This document shows positions 20,901 through 24,475 of a stretch of 54,439 bases of DNA, one piece after another; the first letter of the stretch is position 1; the number at the start of each line of letters is the position of its first letter. The position numbers were made by a program, and so were the translations under genes. The stretch is from a virus. Location of the stretch: IMG/VR virus record IMGVR_UViG_3300037087_000771, positions 1-54,439 of that record, one strand, 5' to 3'. The notes under the pieces were generated by a model. That model saw nothing but the letters and a program-made list of their open reading frames with translations, was not told the origin of the DNA and ran no database searches.

Positions 20901-22000
20901 TGGGCCGATGCCTTTGTGGCCATCTTGTCTTGGATGTGTCCCCCCACGAGTCCGGCACCGCCCATGCCCATAGTAAGAAGAAGGATGTCGGCAAAGATTT
21001 CCTTATGGGACTGCCGGAGGTCGTCGAAACTGGTCCATGAACGTTTTGTATCACCCGGAGAAAGCCCCATTTCCAGATCAAGATTGTGTTGCCACTGCTG
21101 CGAAACCATTTCCGTGGACTGTTCCGTCGCTTGTTCTGCCAGAAGTTTCCCAGCCGCTGACGCACCGTATTTGTCGAGTGTCTTCCCGATAACCGTCTTC
21201 GCGAGCTGTTTGCCGAATACGTTCTTGGCCGCTCCAAAAAACAACTCGAATCCGACCAGGTTTCCGATTGCCTCGGGGAGCGCCTCGGAAATACCCTGCT
21301 CGACCAGGAGTCCCTCGTTTTTGTCGTAGGCGGTTTTCCATTCTTCCGGGGACAGCACTCGCCCCACCGTCTTCATGCTGGTTTCATTGAGTTTTTGGTA
21401 TAACTGTTGGGCGGACATATCCTTTTGCATCCGGTATCCTGCCGCACCGCCTGCGGCCATCACTGCCGCGCCTCCGACAACTGGTGCCGCTGGACCCACT
21501 GCGAGACCCGCGGCGAGACTGGCCACCATCGACGCCCCCGAAAATCCTGCCTGTTGGGGGGCTCGTGTGATCGTTTGCGTGTCGATATCGGAAGGAAGGC
21601 CGAGCTTCGTAAGTGGTGCAATGACCACCTTATTGTCGGCGTATTTCTTCTGGAAATCCTCTGAATCCTGATTGGCCCTGTCGATGATCCTGGTCAGGAA
21701 AGAGTCCTTGTCGGCCACGGCCTCCCGTGAACCGCCACGGATCATACTCGCGGTTGCACCGGCAATCTGCAAGGGGGTTCTGATCACAGCCTCGCCGACC
21801 GCGCCGACAGTTTCGGCGATCTCCCCCGGCGACGCCAGCTCGTAACGAGCCGGAGCCGTGGATGCTTGTTTTATCTCGACCGGTTTCGAGATAGTGTCGA
21901 AGAAATCCTTCGAGACAGGAGAGGGAATGTCCTTCGTAATGTCATCGTAAAAGGACTTTGACAGCGACAGAGGACTTCTTACGGACGGATTCAGCTCCAT
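1967..22000 (-). CDS. Giant polyvalent (DarB-like) multidomain virion protein, 6,677 aa
   Basis: About 37% of the window. Domains in order (approximate residues): Gly/Ala-rich hydrophobic segment 147-190 and another at 333-353; helical region with AGTGG-type linkers 590-1540; helical module 1755-1800 then ADP-ribosyltransferase-like YHGT 1811-1935; LPD1-type zincin HEWGH 2305; N6-adenine methyltransferase 2680-3050 (DPATGANG, NVPF); SNF2 helicase 3500-4110; second zincin HESVH 4692; second YHGT module 4849; phosphoribosyltransferase VDNVISSGAT 5101; Cys-His-Asp module 5184-5240; RadC/JAMM HNHPSG 5463; helical C-terminus with LPD38-like end 6340-6677. Related proteins in P1 (DarB) and Bcep22-like phages are packaged and injected. 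AAGGAG precedes the ATG. Expected role: protect incoming DNA and remodel host processes; this is inference from the families. Confidence 0.9.
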   Translation of the reverse strand: MELNPSVRSPLSLSKSFYDDITKDIPSPVSKDFFDTISKPVEIKQASTAPARYELASPGEIAETVGAVGEAVIRTPLQIAGATASMIRGGSREAVADKDSFLTRIIDRANQDSEDFQKKYADNKVVIAPLTKLGLPSDIDTQTITRAPQQAGFSGASMVASLAAGLAVGPAAPVVGGAAVMAAGGAAGYRMQKDMSAQQLYQKLNETSMKTVGRVLSPEEWKTAYDKNEGLLVEQGISEALPEAIGNLVGFELFFGAAKNVFGKQLAKTVIGKTLDKYGASAAGKLLAEQATEQSTEMVSQQWQHNLDLEMGLSPGDTKRSWTSFDDLRQSHKEIFADILLLTMGMGGAGLVGGHIQDKMATKASAQLVKDVVAENKFGSIPNEFLPAMHEHAQELSDQRPKDKDLATARDAFATEMDKRGIDFDMTSKFKEYLKLDAAVKTEDATGEDVARWVSLRDEFNEKNISPDLYQQYLTYQEDINKAVGIQKLIETGKATEPQRKEFNRLANAVASRATTFGFDPENIESTGGVAKGDVVRKPPQPAKSAARDILLGDEPAAKRKNLTATDILTEGDVNIQTEDDLTPEALAGIDKKLEIAGTGGARGPLNVTGETSGKVLDITAEVKAEDKKRFDLWDTQVTGTPQFVRAKVEKLFAEGGEAAVLGEYTGEDTVSAYARYRLGILDKTSVGSKETPVEVQHGETVGQGAADEGEIANLIGKISRGEISEDFEFPESYTPMNISNLWDDLYSVKDDIDTKNKPKMDALIEERNKLKSAKDAVSRARKKQIDEEMDILGSESGFAMHHAETAFASAQEKLGLKAVELLKKEGIEVSEKDQDDIYELASVLSDVQQNERGWDHPILQQVVDEFKAAKKSAAGETPTTPASEGLTTLTGRVLTPPGIRTETNRLAIKDATAADSWLRDEAINEATAKNDEFNLLQFEGTNAKKLSQGDKEAMHQYLFGDTKPIFEMIQPDEGTTDIKAAGTGGKRGPAAVDEPTDKRNRARQELDDDVKKYRDAGHNINDHGVYTEPEKITIPFGKASGRTGSIDIAEGPDGKFRIGVHISKKYGDYDGSGHAPAIDGPEFNTREEAIKAGIEAIRSRTKGDDLKGIAALKDLAAFETTNVLSPTEIIAPEPTSEAYAEKMKNAGTADEGRNLISQYEEEFASIEREAGLEHSIGKGGSGMGGRGYSTLTLKEKKAIVTNVTAKNPVLGKKLQSLIADIDAAEAYWEVLLEKEHGGQGSYPDAPAKAEEKTDIKAAGTGGARAPKATKEATKASEAKKEEKPAPSSAEVKTKEEEAKSKVVKKYLLEHIDEALAARTAYENNKTEDAGPNHVIIDVPMDGKFVIVNDVEHLEKFKKNVSKLKVTAALNRLPQHSDKRTGKPTDLITKEAEAEVADYWAKRNEWKARYEGIPAEIEATKARLAKYQEIQRKVDAKEITLKQLGEDAKATSNAEDAGPEAWRDSWFGRTPTYNDLAARIMEIKKEIRGLEEQGPALEKTIREYYPGLAKEMFEGKATKETPVKDGEAPAGDIKAAGTGGVRGSKSEGKEPPVEEKETSVDKRSNEQAEISDRLRAENAREAEFEYQKKRTALLEDADKVSQAEKFSQEDAKRFLSDLDAAPGDDPKARQAILDKYPELTELTKPEAAKADIMKEISEISNEDLDALLDMPEKKETAPKTTNEAVKNIFAAARDRAAGKIPSAKPAKALDDILSAVAKEGVLGAGEALKGLYELFGGSSLKSLPGGIDEDTYAKAKPHFEAAFTHFIEVGKGLWEFASTMIAQFGDAIRPYLKQFIQEKRDKKEIDHPIREAYHGTSSNLLDDIRKNGLNNPYLAKTRELAQYYAKEAVDEHGGAPVVLRVRVPESSLRYDRASMDEPVKADQQSRNAAWNKAAREHPEWEEGGTVSIPEEGWKYSWDGVGSVRHEGNILPENMAEEGEVINLDENTGKGEGGARTRRKLTDQEKAEKEQKAAAAAERKEKKAGMGEFQNVGYVYDPEKLNQKIKDKSPKSAAKIILDEMVPGKIWGVDYPEGATPGVPRTKEMVQKYFLTFKEHLLSNRDRLRYMSGKSIEDKIEHWLNFRDGSIDKLKEWASEYGRTMQPIVDAFDGQISITNIIGRLQDTVLHGLRDETGRYEPYMEVRRSLVGIIANHDIVDKPNGLYNFLTDSWQNLLADENDILLSEINVNKRGRNKEVVRSGLADYRKGVELKKTEDFQAPFGFNGVGFGEEGWINQEERNRVIPAAFDAFMDLAATIGAPNIGMSLGRQLAVQFANLGHKAKGAAAAYFPTVKTINFTRDNGDGTMAHEWGHGLQDLASQRAKDEIEQVIFTFFHIYDFGAGSRLVNDILGKDSTFLKRIVSNKKQNRIAAVKEYVSELFEQAVRKETDYYSTAQQMDADYTARSHEMWARAFEAYIYDTLPGKNNYLVNDFVSAGRVGGKAGVGAKLVYPAGKERETFNETIKYFLDGLEWDENGHPSLKDEYVSIKTANELLLQTKLKELLAEVEDRYNAIWASDPSNDGYYWYRYDATSFGPMMQPDGYAGHDKGYTSEGQNGTGAVAYLTQLHPDDILDYKLSNIQYEGENPTYISKERGGINGSLQEDGAEPLEEVPARPDGSPDEGGDVREGDGAGSADGVGGARGPGKQRGPVGGVEGGSAEGVYPSPAGNYQITDPTLNDPKSVPVRFSLNLAAVKLLNLIESENRLASSGTVSFGEAPPGGWTEADKVPDNQRTIQPSINEKDILAQYSGWGGMSELFAYEPTAAWAGKAELLKAELNDDEVRDAASSSTSAYYTPVPIGTFMWKLAQRLGFTNGVVLDPATGANGLFLGTMPSDLAQGTALQGIEMDGVSARIATLLYGLASIETKPFQDVKKPNNRFDLTITNVPFENFSPTDLKHNKGGYRLHNYFINKMLNLTAPGALSMMITTSNTLDAVGPHLAEFAGKAQLVGAIRLPSGIYSSTQVATDILVFRKNIEGGKFVGVPAEEWTTTGTHESTGLTINNYFLKHPEMVAGKLEKITGRYGNESLRVVGEGDLQSNLERLAASFPDKIVEREAVKEAKSIDDIISAPGTIKEGGAYINDKGEVCEKLDGEEEKLPVATAGEQKKAEIVRLYVRILDQIRTLLRAQKTETDAKVIKEEQVKLKKWYDLFVKTYGPVNAIKNSAMYNEYTDSAWVLALEEHDPDTNKVTKLSDIFTKNITAFAARPDRADTDHDALAMALDEFGYPNLEYMARLRSSDVESVRLGVADKIVENPETGFLETIDEYLSGNVKRKLAVAREMATSNPEYARNVALLEAAQPAEIPQHRITARIGASWIDPAHLADFVRAKMNMRNDLHTVFNFNPVSNEWSMTFKGEEEYRKTKGHRGFSENKAETQRMIAAAKRSIEATTVWGTQRMDFFELMKCALMGKRPQVTFTVDRKQYLDEVATQAAEVKLQDIQSEFGRWLFAEAGRSDEAVKRFNDLINTSVPMNADGSHLTFPGKGMWMLTPKEKEALGVTDALTFYPHQMNATWKYLKNGNLYLGHEVGTGKTVTMGLIAMEAKRLRGKKKVLYVTLNDSTMGQAVQEIKNLYPMANILPVRVSTNEQRKQRSLQKIALNDFDIAIMRQQDLDRIGLSPESERVFIEEELLELREILEEAKKEGARILEQDIQVQIHALEAKLSAPGVHDEAKRKNLFFDDLGIDLMIVDEAHKYKNIPYATRLTRITGLNPTGSPTAKDFFRKTQYLNAQFPKKDGIVLASGTALSNSIAEMYNIQRMLQPQEVKRQGVWSFDRWIANYGDMGSQLEWDGARGQYKVITTNRRIVNAGRLLATAYQNVDSVRAKDTPVKRPIIRGGEPQRVKVQPNQYVEDYKKIILERCAAIEADPKNAEFEGVPDNMLRIISNMSKVAIDQRLDRRYANTEMQQDSKIATASKIMYRRWQEEAKHKGVQLVFADLGIPGKYSDKFKYKTEDETSQLAPEDLAIYNEEMFEHESASAGFNTYEGLKKELVKLGIPENQIAFIHDADHSNKEKKAANLRSLFKKVNAGDIRVLIGSTSKAGTGVNIQGRVSDIHHLDVWWNYSAWEQRNGRGIRAGNLYARDGMPGTYIWNYVTETTVDATRWDKVFAKGKVLNAVLGGDVNLDVIEDISDETMSAKMMAAEASGDPLMSTQATLLQKVQGLRFEQAAHLDVVRRSRMDLAAIPGRIEALEKCIADYQRSRSVMGKVTAVRFIGDDRTLVLEKHGKEISEALEKAVMVDTHSWTENKKAALLVFGSHTETEVTEEVEGKDGEKKEKKVKKYTFVPLPAKADITGKERDPYGRRLLISGSILSSDRNLADIQAKQGKDGIVTTVDIKANVSRTVTEYLSYLNHSEESAKGAIAELKSNAPKLQSVIDTPWAKVDELATNDKELREVEAQMAARGVSVGDPTTGIPIDKYKGVVPVLEDVADKDGWSFHDGIVYPHQDTTIGVRAKTDLSRFLKSGKLKPSIASSYNAPDALNALDGGKPQSPETKPIAYTVIDNVTKFWVPAGATFVTVDPVEWNLLQRIIGKGGAWHYEARGMGERFLIHVTETGERDAFINAKQESYVPQGVKDIDEKAMKGASPPTGQEKYSVGKEGGTGRRTMDMEMIQSIFPGQQVAPDGDNFTVTLKSGAQANIYGVAEITPNTVSLNAGYKKGLAAGQFIAGAFDGLDAQGRGVIRIVRDNANAPWTVSHESVHWLEKLGVISEMDKATLNARIQKEGKWNRDLSHEENRANWLADFAKGPQPNQTVLAQIWQKIQDFINRVVRIRTAGMIGRELQSGKIFEREIQDSSLGGEAYGTGKYDNFGDTAITDFSEDEAWHDIAYREPTKKAIARLNAWLKENKYATIRMYHGTDASIPVMKEGLKPTSARTAKSLQSSHGTVSLSLFPGMAHQFGRLAYAGKEIAIYPVDVLVKNLVPDNDQLRNKRHFGGRTDLGDTLAESIAIGHGAKVRGAVPVDWIRAGEEKPSVTAYDEALSAHAYISPRVKPSLSAKEKTIRDNAYGVKGMDPIVLDSVAKEMAALIPKEARKSAILVPIPGHTGDTAANVALAERIAAITGSRVADVLKRQAGQSQRDARVAGRRTMKPVEFGMVSTETLDGDNVFFVDNVISSGATIRAARDAVGGGKGLVYAKSNPKGEKYAIGTADLELPKRLGDKIKQAFRKDAVASILTDAGPIQSGPLDGGCRVLARALKRIEPTGKIITIEGQLEDGTWQAEHYGFELDGGMIDGDGYAASREAWAKRFAKNESLDRPYRITEGEVPSEDIPQDAPTEKKLASALEKELAPDEVYGEPRAKQGLAVYEHLPVFAITEKGLTRKPRRVLNNNQEVSNGQEVSGTAVVRADNAHAAGQGTDDKREISAPGGRVLPYVPERGTLPTVKSEPIGTWKSSRRKITSLEDAAVIARDNLFRDAQEVFVTIVTDKSGKILAVNLHATGAPNQSQVYAYFAAGQILNIEGASKVWTVHNHPSGQAKLSEADLSVSSNIGDLIADAGIESMPIIAITPSRYSDNTWSSEPLPPREPAIHEIPLLGRKFDQSPEGLESIGSQNEFEEFGRLYMKEGGMVLISAQRQPVAIIAIDDYSKLRPIHTEILREAEKRNAVDFMIYNAEKTLTKADIDNLLSFAKNTQLEFTTVRDRAGDHYEKIKELWGAVRNSKERKVFYSVQKDAIDNASIFPEVNERLKAAKGVKYASLKDRAKDALVTGWEHFTRHFQHLEPETDGAVIDVFRKFQDVPAWAKDETVRQLSGFIGRLSPQGRDVFTMNILLPDMIRDIENGTLGVEDEAELPFGYKNGDQVQQDYDHFRAIAEGSTAIMEALDRRNAFMVSLTDQLIQHKLLKKEVANDPAAYFHHQVLAYMNYKENPNWGMSSQDVRTHRKGWQVGRKGSQLDYNTEYVESEFEIISQALTQIETVKSLKEIERLADIKPQLEAEAKDQNMATFYRKTNEEGGDPLADHPDPLLPFRVKIAMGFQKLAKLFTSENDMGSLPMEFDDVIEHIVDQEEQRRAAKEDEIEFDPVPHPRMFALLNYLINHEGPGSMPAAMIFKAIAARNAFIKQVVGKDWVTYRDMIPEGYVAHKPETGSTFYFTNSIADQALAQVLAGHKNLPDAVRQVLARGRDEEWVVKEGISKTLNEFRPALTDSLPAKMSKNMLTAWKQWILMNPFRVIKYNINNMSGDLDIALAYDPKIITDYFTQAFKDLWAASRGNASETLMDELSGLTKRGVVGSGMTAMDIPELGDVKSVKGLVDFFDGKSKNALSRWWTMSKKLSTLRENILRLAANRYFLDRLGRGEIIYGASRKEEVDAIANREDKAAKLARELIGDYGNISHAGQYIRERMIPFYSWLEINAPRYVRLFRNLKDEGGGIGAMGGVLAWKTTKLAVKASALMGLVMLWNAAFFPDEEDELQEAGREQLHMILGRRTDGSIITLRFQGALSDALSWFGMSNPVEQVKKVASGTKGVGDLAKDAVKAAPLRLFQGFRPEPKLLYETLSGQSFFPDPLHPRPIRDTAEHILRTFSLDRIYNQVSGKPKQGGTWATQMYRDIQSLALNEADPGEQAYYTSRKYIFDWLDKQGKEKPAAMPTNRSNSLYYYKQALKFGDFDAAEKYLKKYQDMGGKLHDVQGSIRRVHPLASLRLADRYKFKASLSPEQQETLSVATAWYKKHYVDTYREQRMRMSQ
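5450..5850 (-). other. Domain: RadC/JAMM metal-binding module of the giant protein
   Basis: TVHNHPSGQAKLSEADLSVS fits the JAMM rule HxH-x7-S-x2-D exactly, preceded by DAAVIARDNLFRDAQEVFVT and a strand ILAVNLHATG, as in RadC proteins. JAMM domains bind zinc and can be peptidases or deubiquitinase-like; in phage polyvalent proteins the substrate is unknown. Confidence 0.85.
6270..6475 (-). other. Domain: possible papain-like Cys-His-Asp module of the giant protein
   Basis: LDGGCRVLARALKRI, then AEHYGFELDGGMIDGDGY. A Cys at the start of a helix, a His beginning a strand, and an Asp after a turn is the order of papain-like thiol enzymes, and small stand-alone phage proteins share it. This is a pattern match only. 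Confidence 0.4.
6560..7470 (-). other. Domains: second ART-like module and phosphoribosyltransferase of the giant protein
   Basis: TIRMYHGTDASIPVMKEGLK starts an ART-like module (near 7452) ending AKVRGAVPVDWIR. It is followed by a type I phosphoribosyltransferase with SAILVPIPGHTGDTAANVAL and the PRPP loop VFFVDNVISSGATIRAA (near 6698). PRTases occur in polyvalent proteins, where nucleotide or NAD-linked chemistry is suspected but unproven. Confidence 0.72.
7650..8150 (-). other. Domain: second zincin of the giant protein
   Basis: ANIYGVAEITPNTVSLNAGY, GVIRIVRDNANAPWTVSHES and then VHWLEKLG carry HESVH (near 7925), an HExxH zinc site. A likely third ligand is Glu in LSHEENRANWLADFA about 40 residues later. 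It is a different subfamily from the HEWGH domain. It precedes the second YHGT module. Confidence 0.7.
9680..11515 (-). other. Domain: SNF2-family helicase of the giant protein
   Basis: Motif Q-like FYPHQMNATWKYL, Walker A HEVGTGKT (near 11436), Walker B DEAH (near 10946), motif III ASGTALSN, motif V STSKAGTGVNIQGR and motif VI EQRNGRGIRAG (near 9815). All helicase motifs look intact, so ATP-driven movement on DNA is expected. Between Walker A and B is a long charged helix (EELLELREILEEAKKEGARI). Confidence 0.88.
12840..13960 (-). other. Domain: N6-adenine methyltransferase of the giant protein
   Basis: SGWGGMSELF, then a conserved SAYYTPVPIGTFMW, SAM-binding motif I LDPATGANGLFLG (near 13556) and a motif IV-type NVPFENF (near 13358). 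The usual catalytic motif is NPPY/F; here it is NVPF. The same order and motifs occur in DarB-like phage and plasmid proteins, where this domain is joined to an SNF2 helicase. Confidence 0.8.
14700..15480 (-). other. Domain: LPD1-type zinc metallopeptidase of the giant protein
   Basis: FGFNGVGFGEEGW, a helix AFDAFMDLAATIG, AVQFANLGHKAKGAAAAYFP, TVKTINFTRDNGDGTMAHEW and then GHGLQDLA. HEWGH (about 15069-15085) is the HExxH zinc motif; a third ligand is likely Glu in SHEMWARAFEAY about 100 residues later. The whole series is the LPD1 signature of polyvalent proteins. Expected to cleave a protein target, possibly a host defence factor or the giant protein itself. Confidence 0.75.
16190..16580 (-). 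other. Domain: first ADP-ribosyltransferase-like module of the giant protein
   Basis: REAYHGTSSNLLDDIRKNGL opens a ~125-residue module with a helix, TRELAQYYAKEAV, a strand APVVLRVRVPESS, and a closing GSVRHEGNILPENM. The 'YHGT...I...GL' opening is typical of NAD-binding ART-fold domains in toxins and polyvalent proteins. It is preceded by AKAKPHFEAAFTHFIEVGKG...RPYLKQFIQE, a helical segment common before such domains. Catalytic Glu placement cannot be fixed by eye. Confidence 0.6.
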
Positions 22001-22022
22001 TTATGCTACTCCTTGCAGATGC

Positions 22023-23054
22023 TTAGAAACTTCCACCAACGGTAAGGCCCCTGGCTCGCCGTAATGCCCGGTTCTTTTCTTCCTCTTCCTTGCGCTGCTC
22101 AACGATTTTCGCGGCTTGCATCCCCCCTCTTTTCCATGCTTCCCCCAAGATACCGCCCGGTGTTCCGCCGAAAGCCGTCTTCCCGCCACTGTCAAGAGGG
22201 CCTGCAGCGGCAGTAAGGCTCTTTTCCGGAAGAACTGCTGGAGATGGTACGGCAGGTTGCACGATGGACCGTGAAGCGTCCATGACCGGTGGGACTGCGG
22301 GCGGCTGAACAACAGGAATAGGCGTTCTCGCTTCAGGGGCCGGAGTGCCGGCGGGCGACAATCCCGCCGCCGGAGTAGCTGCGTTCCCTGGGTTCAGGAG
22401 CGCCAGGGCGGCCTGCCTGGTGTCGGCGGGAAGGGCATTCAAATAGTTACGGGCGCTGTCAGGTGTCCCGGCTTTTTCGTGTTCTCTGAGAACCCCGACA
22501 GCGAATTCCGCTTCGCTGGCCACGTTCCTGGCTTGGGGCGTTGCGGCTGGCCTTGCGAGTCCGGTTTGCTCCATGAGTGACCTTGCCGCGTTCCCGACCT
22601 CTGATGTCGGCTTTTTCGTCAGGGTTTTCCCTTCAGCATCCGTCTGACTGACTTCCTGTGCGTGCCCCAGGATGGTGCCGAGGGTTGTCAGGTAAGACTT
22701 CTGCTTCTCGGTGCGGTCAGTTTGATCTGCCCTGCGATTCAGCCCTTCCTCGACGATCTTCTGTTTATCCCTCTCATTGAGCCCTTCAAGGCGCTTGACA
22801 TCGAGAGTCCCGTTGTTCCTGAGCGTCTGAAGATCGTAATCGCCCTTGATCGCAGTGGTCAGTTTTTCCTTCTCCCACGTGAGTTTGTCCTTGTCTCCCG
22901 TGATCTGGGCTTCGAGTTTCCGATACTCCAGATCCACTTTGCGCTCCTCTGTCTTTTCCCGGAGCGACATCTCCCGTCCGGCCAGCTCCATCGAGAAGGC
23001 CATCTTTTGCTCAAACAGCGGGATCAACCTCCCCAAAAGATCATCGAAATTCAT
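22023..23054 (-). CDS. Putative internal virion (ejection) protein, 343 aa
   Basis: Residues 1-~110 form a charged helix (MNFDDLLGRLIPLFEQKMAF, RKVDLEYRKLEAQITGDKDK). The middle has SLMEQTGLARPAATPQ and AVGVLREHEKAGTPDSARNY, and residues ~220-290 are a Pro/Ala-rich linker (PIPVVQPPAVPPVMDASRSI). The end is basic and helical (AAKIVEQRKEEEEKNRALRR). A helix, flexible linker and small size, immediately upstream of a giant multidomain protein, are typical of podophage proteins ejected with the DNA. AAGGAGG precedes the start. Function is inferred from context. Confidence 0.65.
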   Translation of the reverse strand: MNFDDLLGRLIPLFEQKMAFSMELAGREMSLREKTEERKVDLEYRKLEAQITGDKDKLTWEKEKLTTAIKGDYDLQTLRNNGTLDVKRLEGLNERDKQKIVEEGLNRRADQTDRTEKQKSYLTTLGTILGHAQEVSQTDAEGKTLTKKPTSEVGNAARSLMEQTGLARPAATPQARNVASEAEFAVGVLREHEKAGTPDSARNYLNALPADTRQAALALLNPGNAATPAAGLSPAGTPAPEARTPIPVVQPPAVPPVMDASRSIVQPAVPSPAVLPEKSLTAAAGPLDSGGKTAFGGTPGGILGEAWKRGGMQAAKIVEQRKEEEEKNRALRRARGLTVGGSF

Positions 23055-24475
23055 GGCAACGCCTCCTTAGCTTTGTAAAATGACATCGGCAATATCATCA
23101 TGTTTGAATTGACGATATATGCCTCGTTGGAAGGCAGTTCCTTCGCCGCTTTCTCGCTGGCTATCAGGTCTACCATCTCTTTCCATTTGAAGTTTCCCCG
23201 CGTTTTATCCAGGAACCTGTCAAGATCTCCGATCCGCAAGATCGCTACGCGGTCCCCTACAACATAGCCGTAAAAATCAGAGGCTGCGATGCAGACCTCA
23301 ACTCCTCGGACGACGCACTTGTAAACCAAGCCGACTTTCCCTTCCAGGGGTGCCAGAATCTCGCTGATGATCCCGCTCGTATAATAGTTGGTCTCGAACC
23401 AGTTCCCCGCGTAAAGGAAGGGAGAGGTCTCCTGGAACCACCACACATGGGTCGGCCATGGCTTCGCGAGCAATCCGATGAACTCGCCCGGCAGCGGCCA
23501 TTTTGCATCCCGGCGCAGGTAGTATCGAAAAGAGGAGAATGGCTGGATCTTGTCGTACCCCGTAAACTCCGCTGCAGGATATTCAGCATCTCGGTTCATG
23601 ATTACATACCCGTGCTCTACCAGGTGGACCCCCGGACACATATCTTCCATGTCCGTCATAGGGGACATCAGCCCCTGGAGGACATCTATCCGGACACACT
23701 TCCAGCCCACGGGATTTGAGATCACCACGGCTTCATCTGCCGAGATAGGGACCTTTTCTTTCTCCCCAGGGTAAGCATCGATCATGTCTCCCATGCTCTC
23801 GGAGAACACGGATAGGGTCTCCATGACCCCCAGTGGCCCTATGGGAATCGACAGGAGCCCGCAATATAACTGCCCCAGACTTGTCTCCGGCTTCTTCGTG
23901 ACGCCTTCCTCTGACGAAGCCTTCGGCCCCGTGGATGGGAACTCCGTGTTGCGGTTGAGCATCCACATCTCGAAGCGCATCTCGCGGATGACATGGGGCA
24001 CACTGTCTGTTTCCCAAACCTTTGTAAACGTGGTCCAATCCATGTAGGTACTGAGGTCTGAGTATTTCTGGATGCTCTTCAACGGTTTGATGTTGTCAAG
24101 CCGCTCCAGGTATTTTGCAAGGAACCCGAGGATCTTCGCCGCGTTCTCCTGATAGTTATCCCCAGTGAAGGGGAGGATCGACGCGCAGATTGCCAGATAC
24201 CAGATGTCAGACGCAGCCGGCAGGGATGTCCCCACATCGTACCCATGTTCAAGCCCTTTTCTGGTGTTATCCCCGACATCTATTTTCAGCCACCGATTGA
24301 AGTCAAAATTCGGGATGATGAACTCCAGGTATCCCCGGAGACGTTTCTGCATCCCTTCAGTGACAGATCCGACCGAGGAACCGAGCTGGTTCAAACGAAT
24401 TGTCCGACTGACGGGGAACATCGCCTCGTATTTCGTCAGTAGGTCACTAAGGTCTGATAGATCCTTCTTGCTCAT
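23051..24475 (-). CDS. Hypothetical virion protein, 474 aa
   Basis: Unrecognised. Ordinary composition, no signal peptide or membrane helix. Notable stretches are YLEFIIPNFDFNRWLKIDVG, LPAASDIWYLAICASILPFT, GQLYCGLLSIPIGPLGVMET, and a Trp/aromatic segment AKPWPTHVWWFQETSPFLYA followed by GKVGLVYKCVVRGVEVCIAA. It looks like a folded globular domain, unlike its helical-repeat neighbours. Four-base overlaps on both sides (ATGA) couple it to them. Position just before the two ejection-type proteins suggests a tail or internal core component. Confidence 0.7.
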   Translation of the reverse strand: MSKKDLSDLSDLLTKYEAMFPVSRTIRLNQLGSSVGSVTEGMQKRLRGYLEFIIPNFDFNRWLKIDVGDNTRKGLEHGYDVGTSLPAASDIWYLAICASILPFTGDNYQENAAKILGFLAKYLERLDNIKPLKSIQKYSDLSTYMDWTTFTKVWETDSVPHVIREMRFEMWMLNRNTEFPSTGPKASSEEGVTKKPETSLGQLYCGLLSIPIGPLGVMETLSVFSESMGDMIDAYPGEKEKVPISADEAVVISNPVGWKCVRIDVLQGLMSPMTDMEDMCPGVHLVEHGYVIMNRDAEYPAAEFTGYDKIQPFSSFRYYLRRDAKWPLPGEFIGLLAKPWPTHVWWFQETSPFLYAGNWFETNYYTSGIISEILAPLEGKVGLVYKCVVRGVEVCIAASDFYGYVVGDRVAILRIGDLDRFLDKTRGNFKWKEMVDLIASEKAAKELPSNEAYIVNSNMMILPMSFYKAKEALP

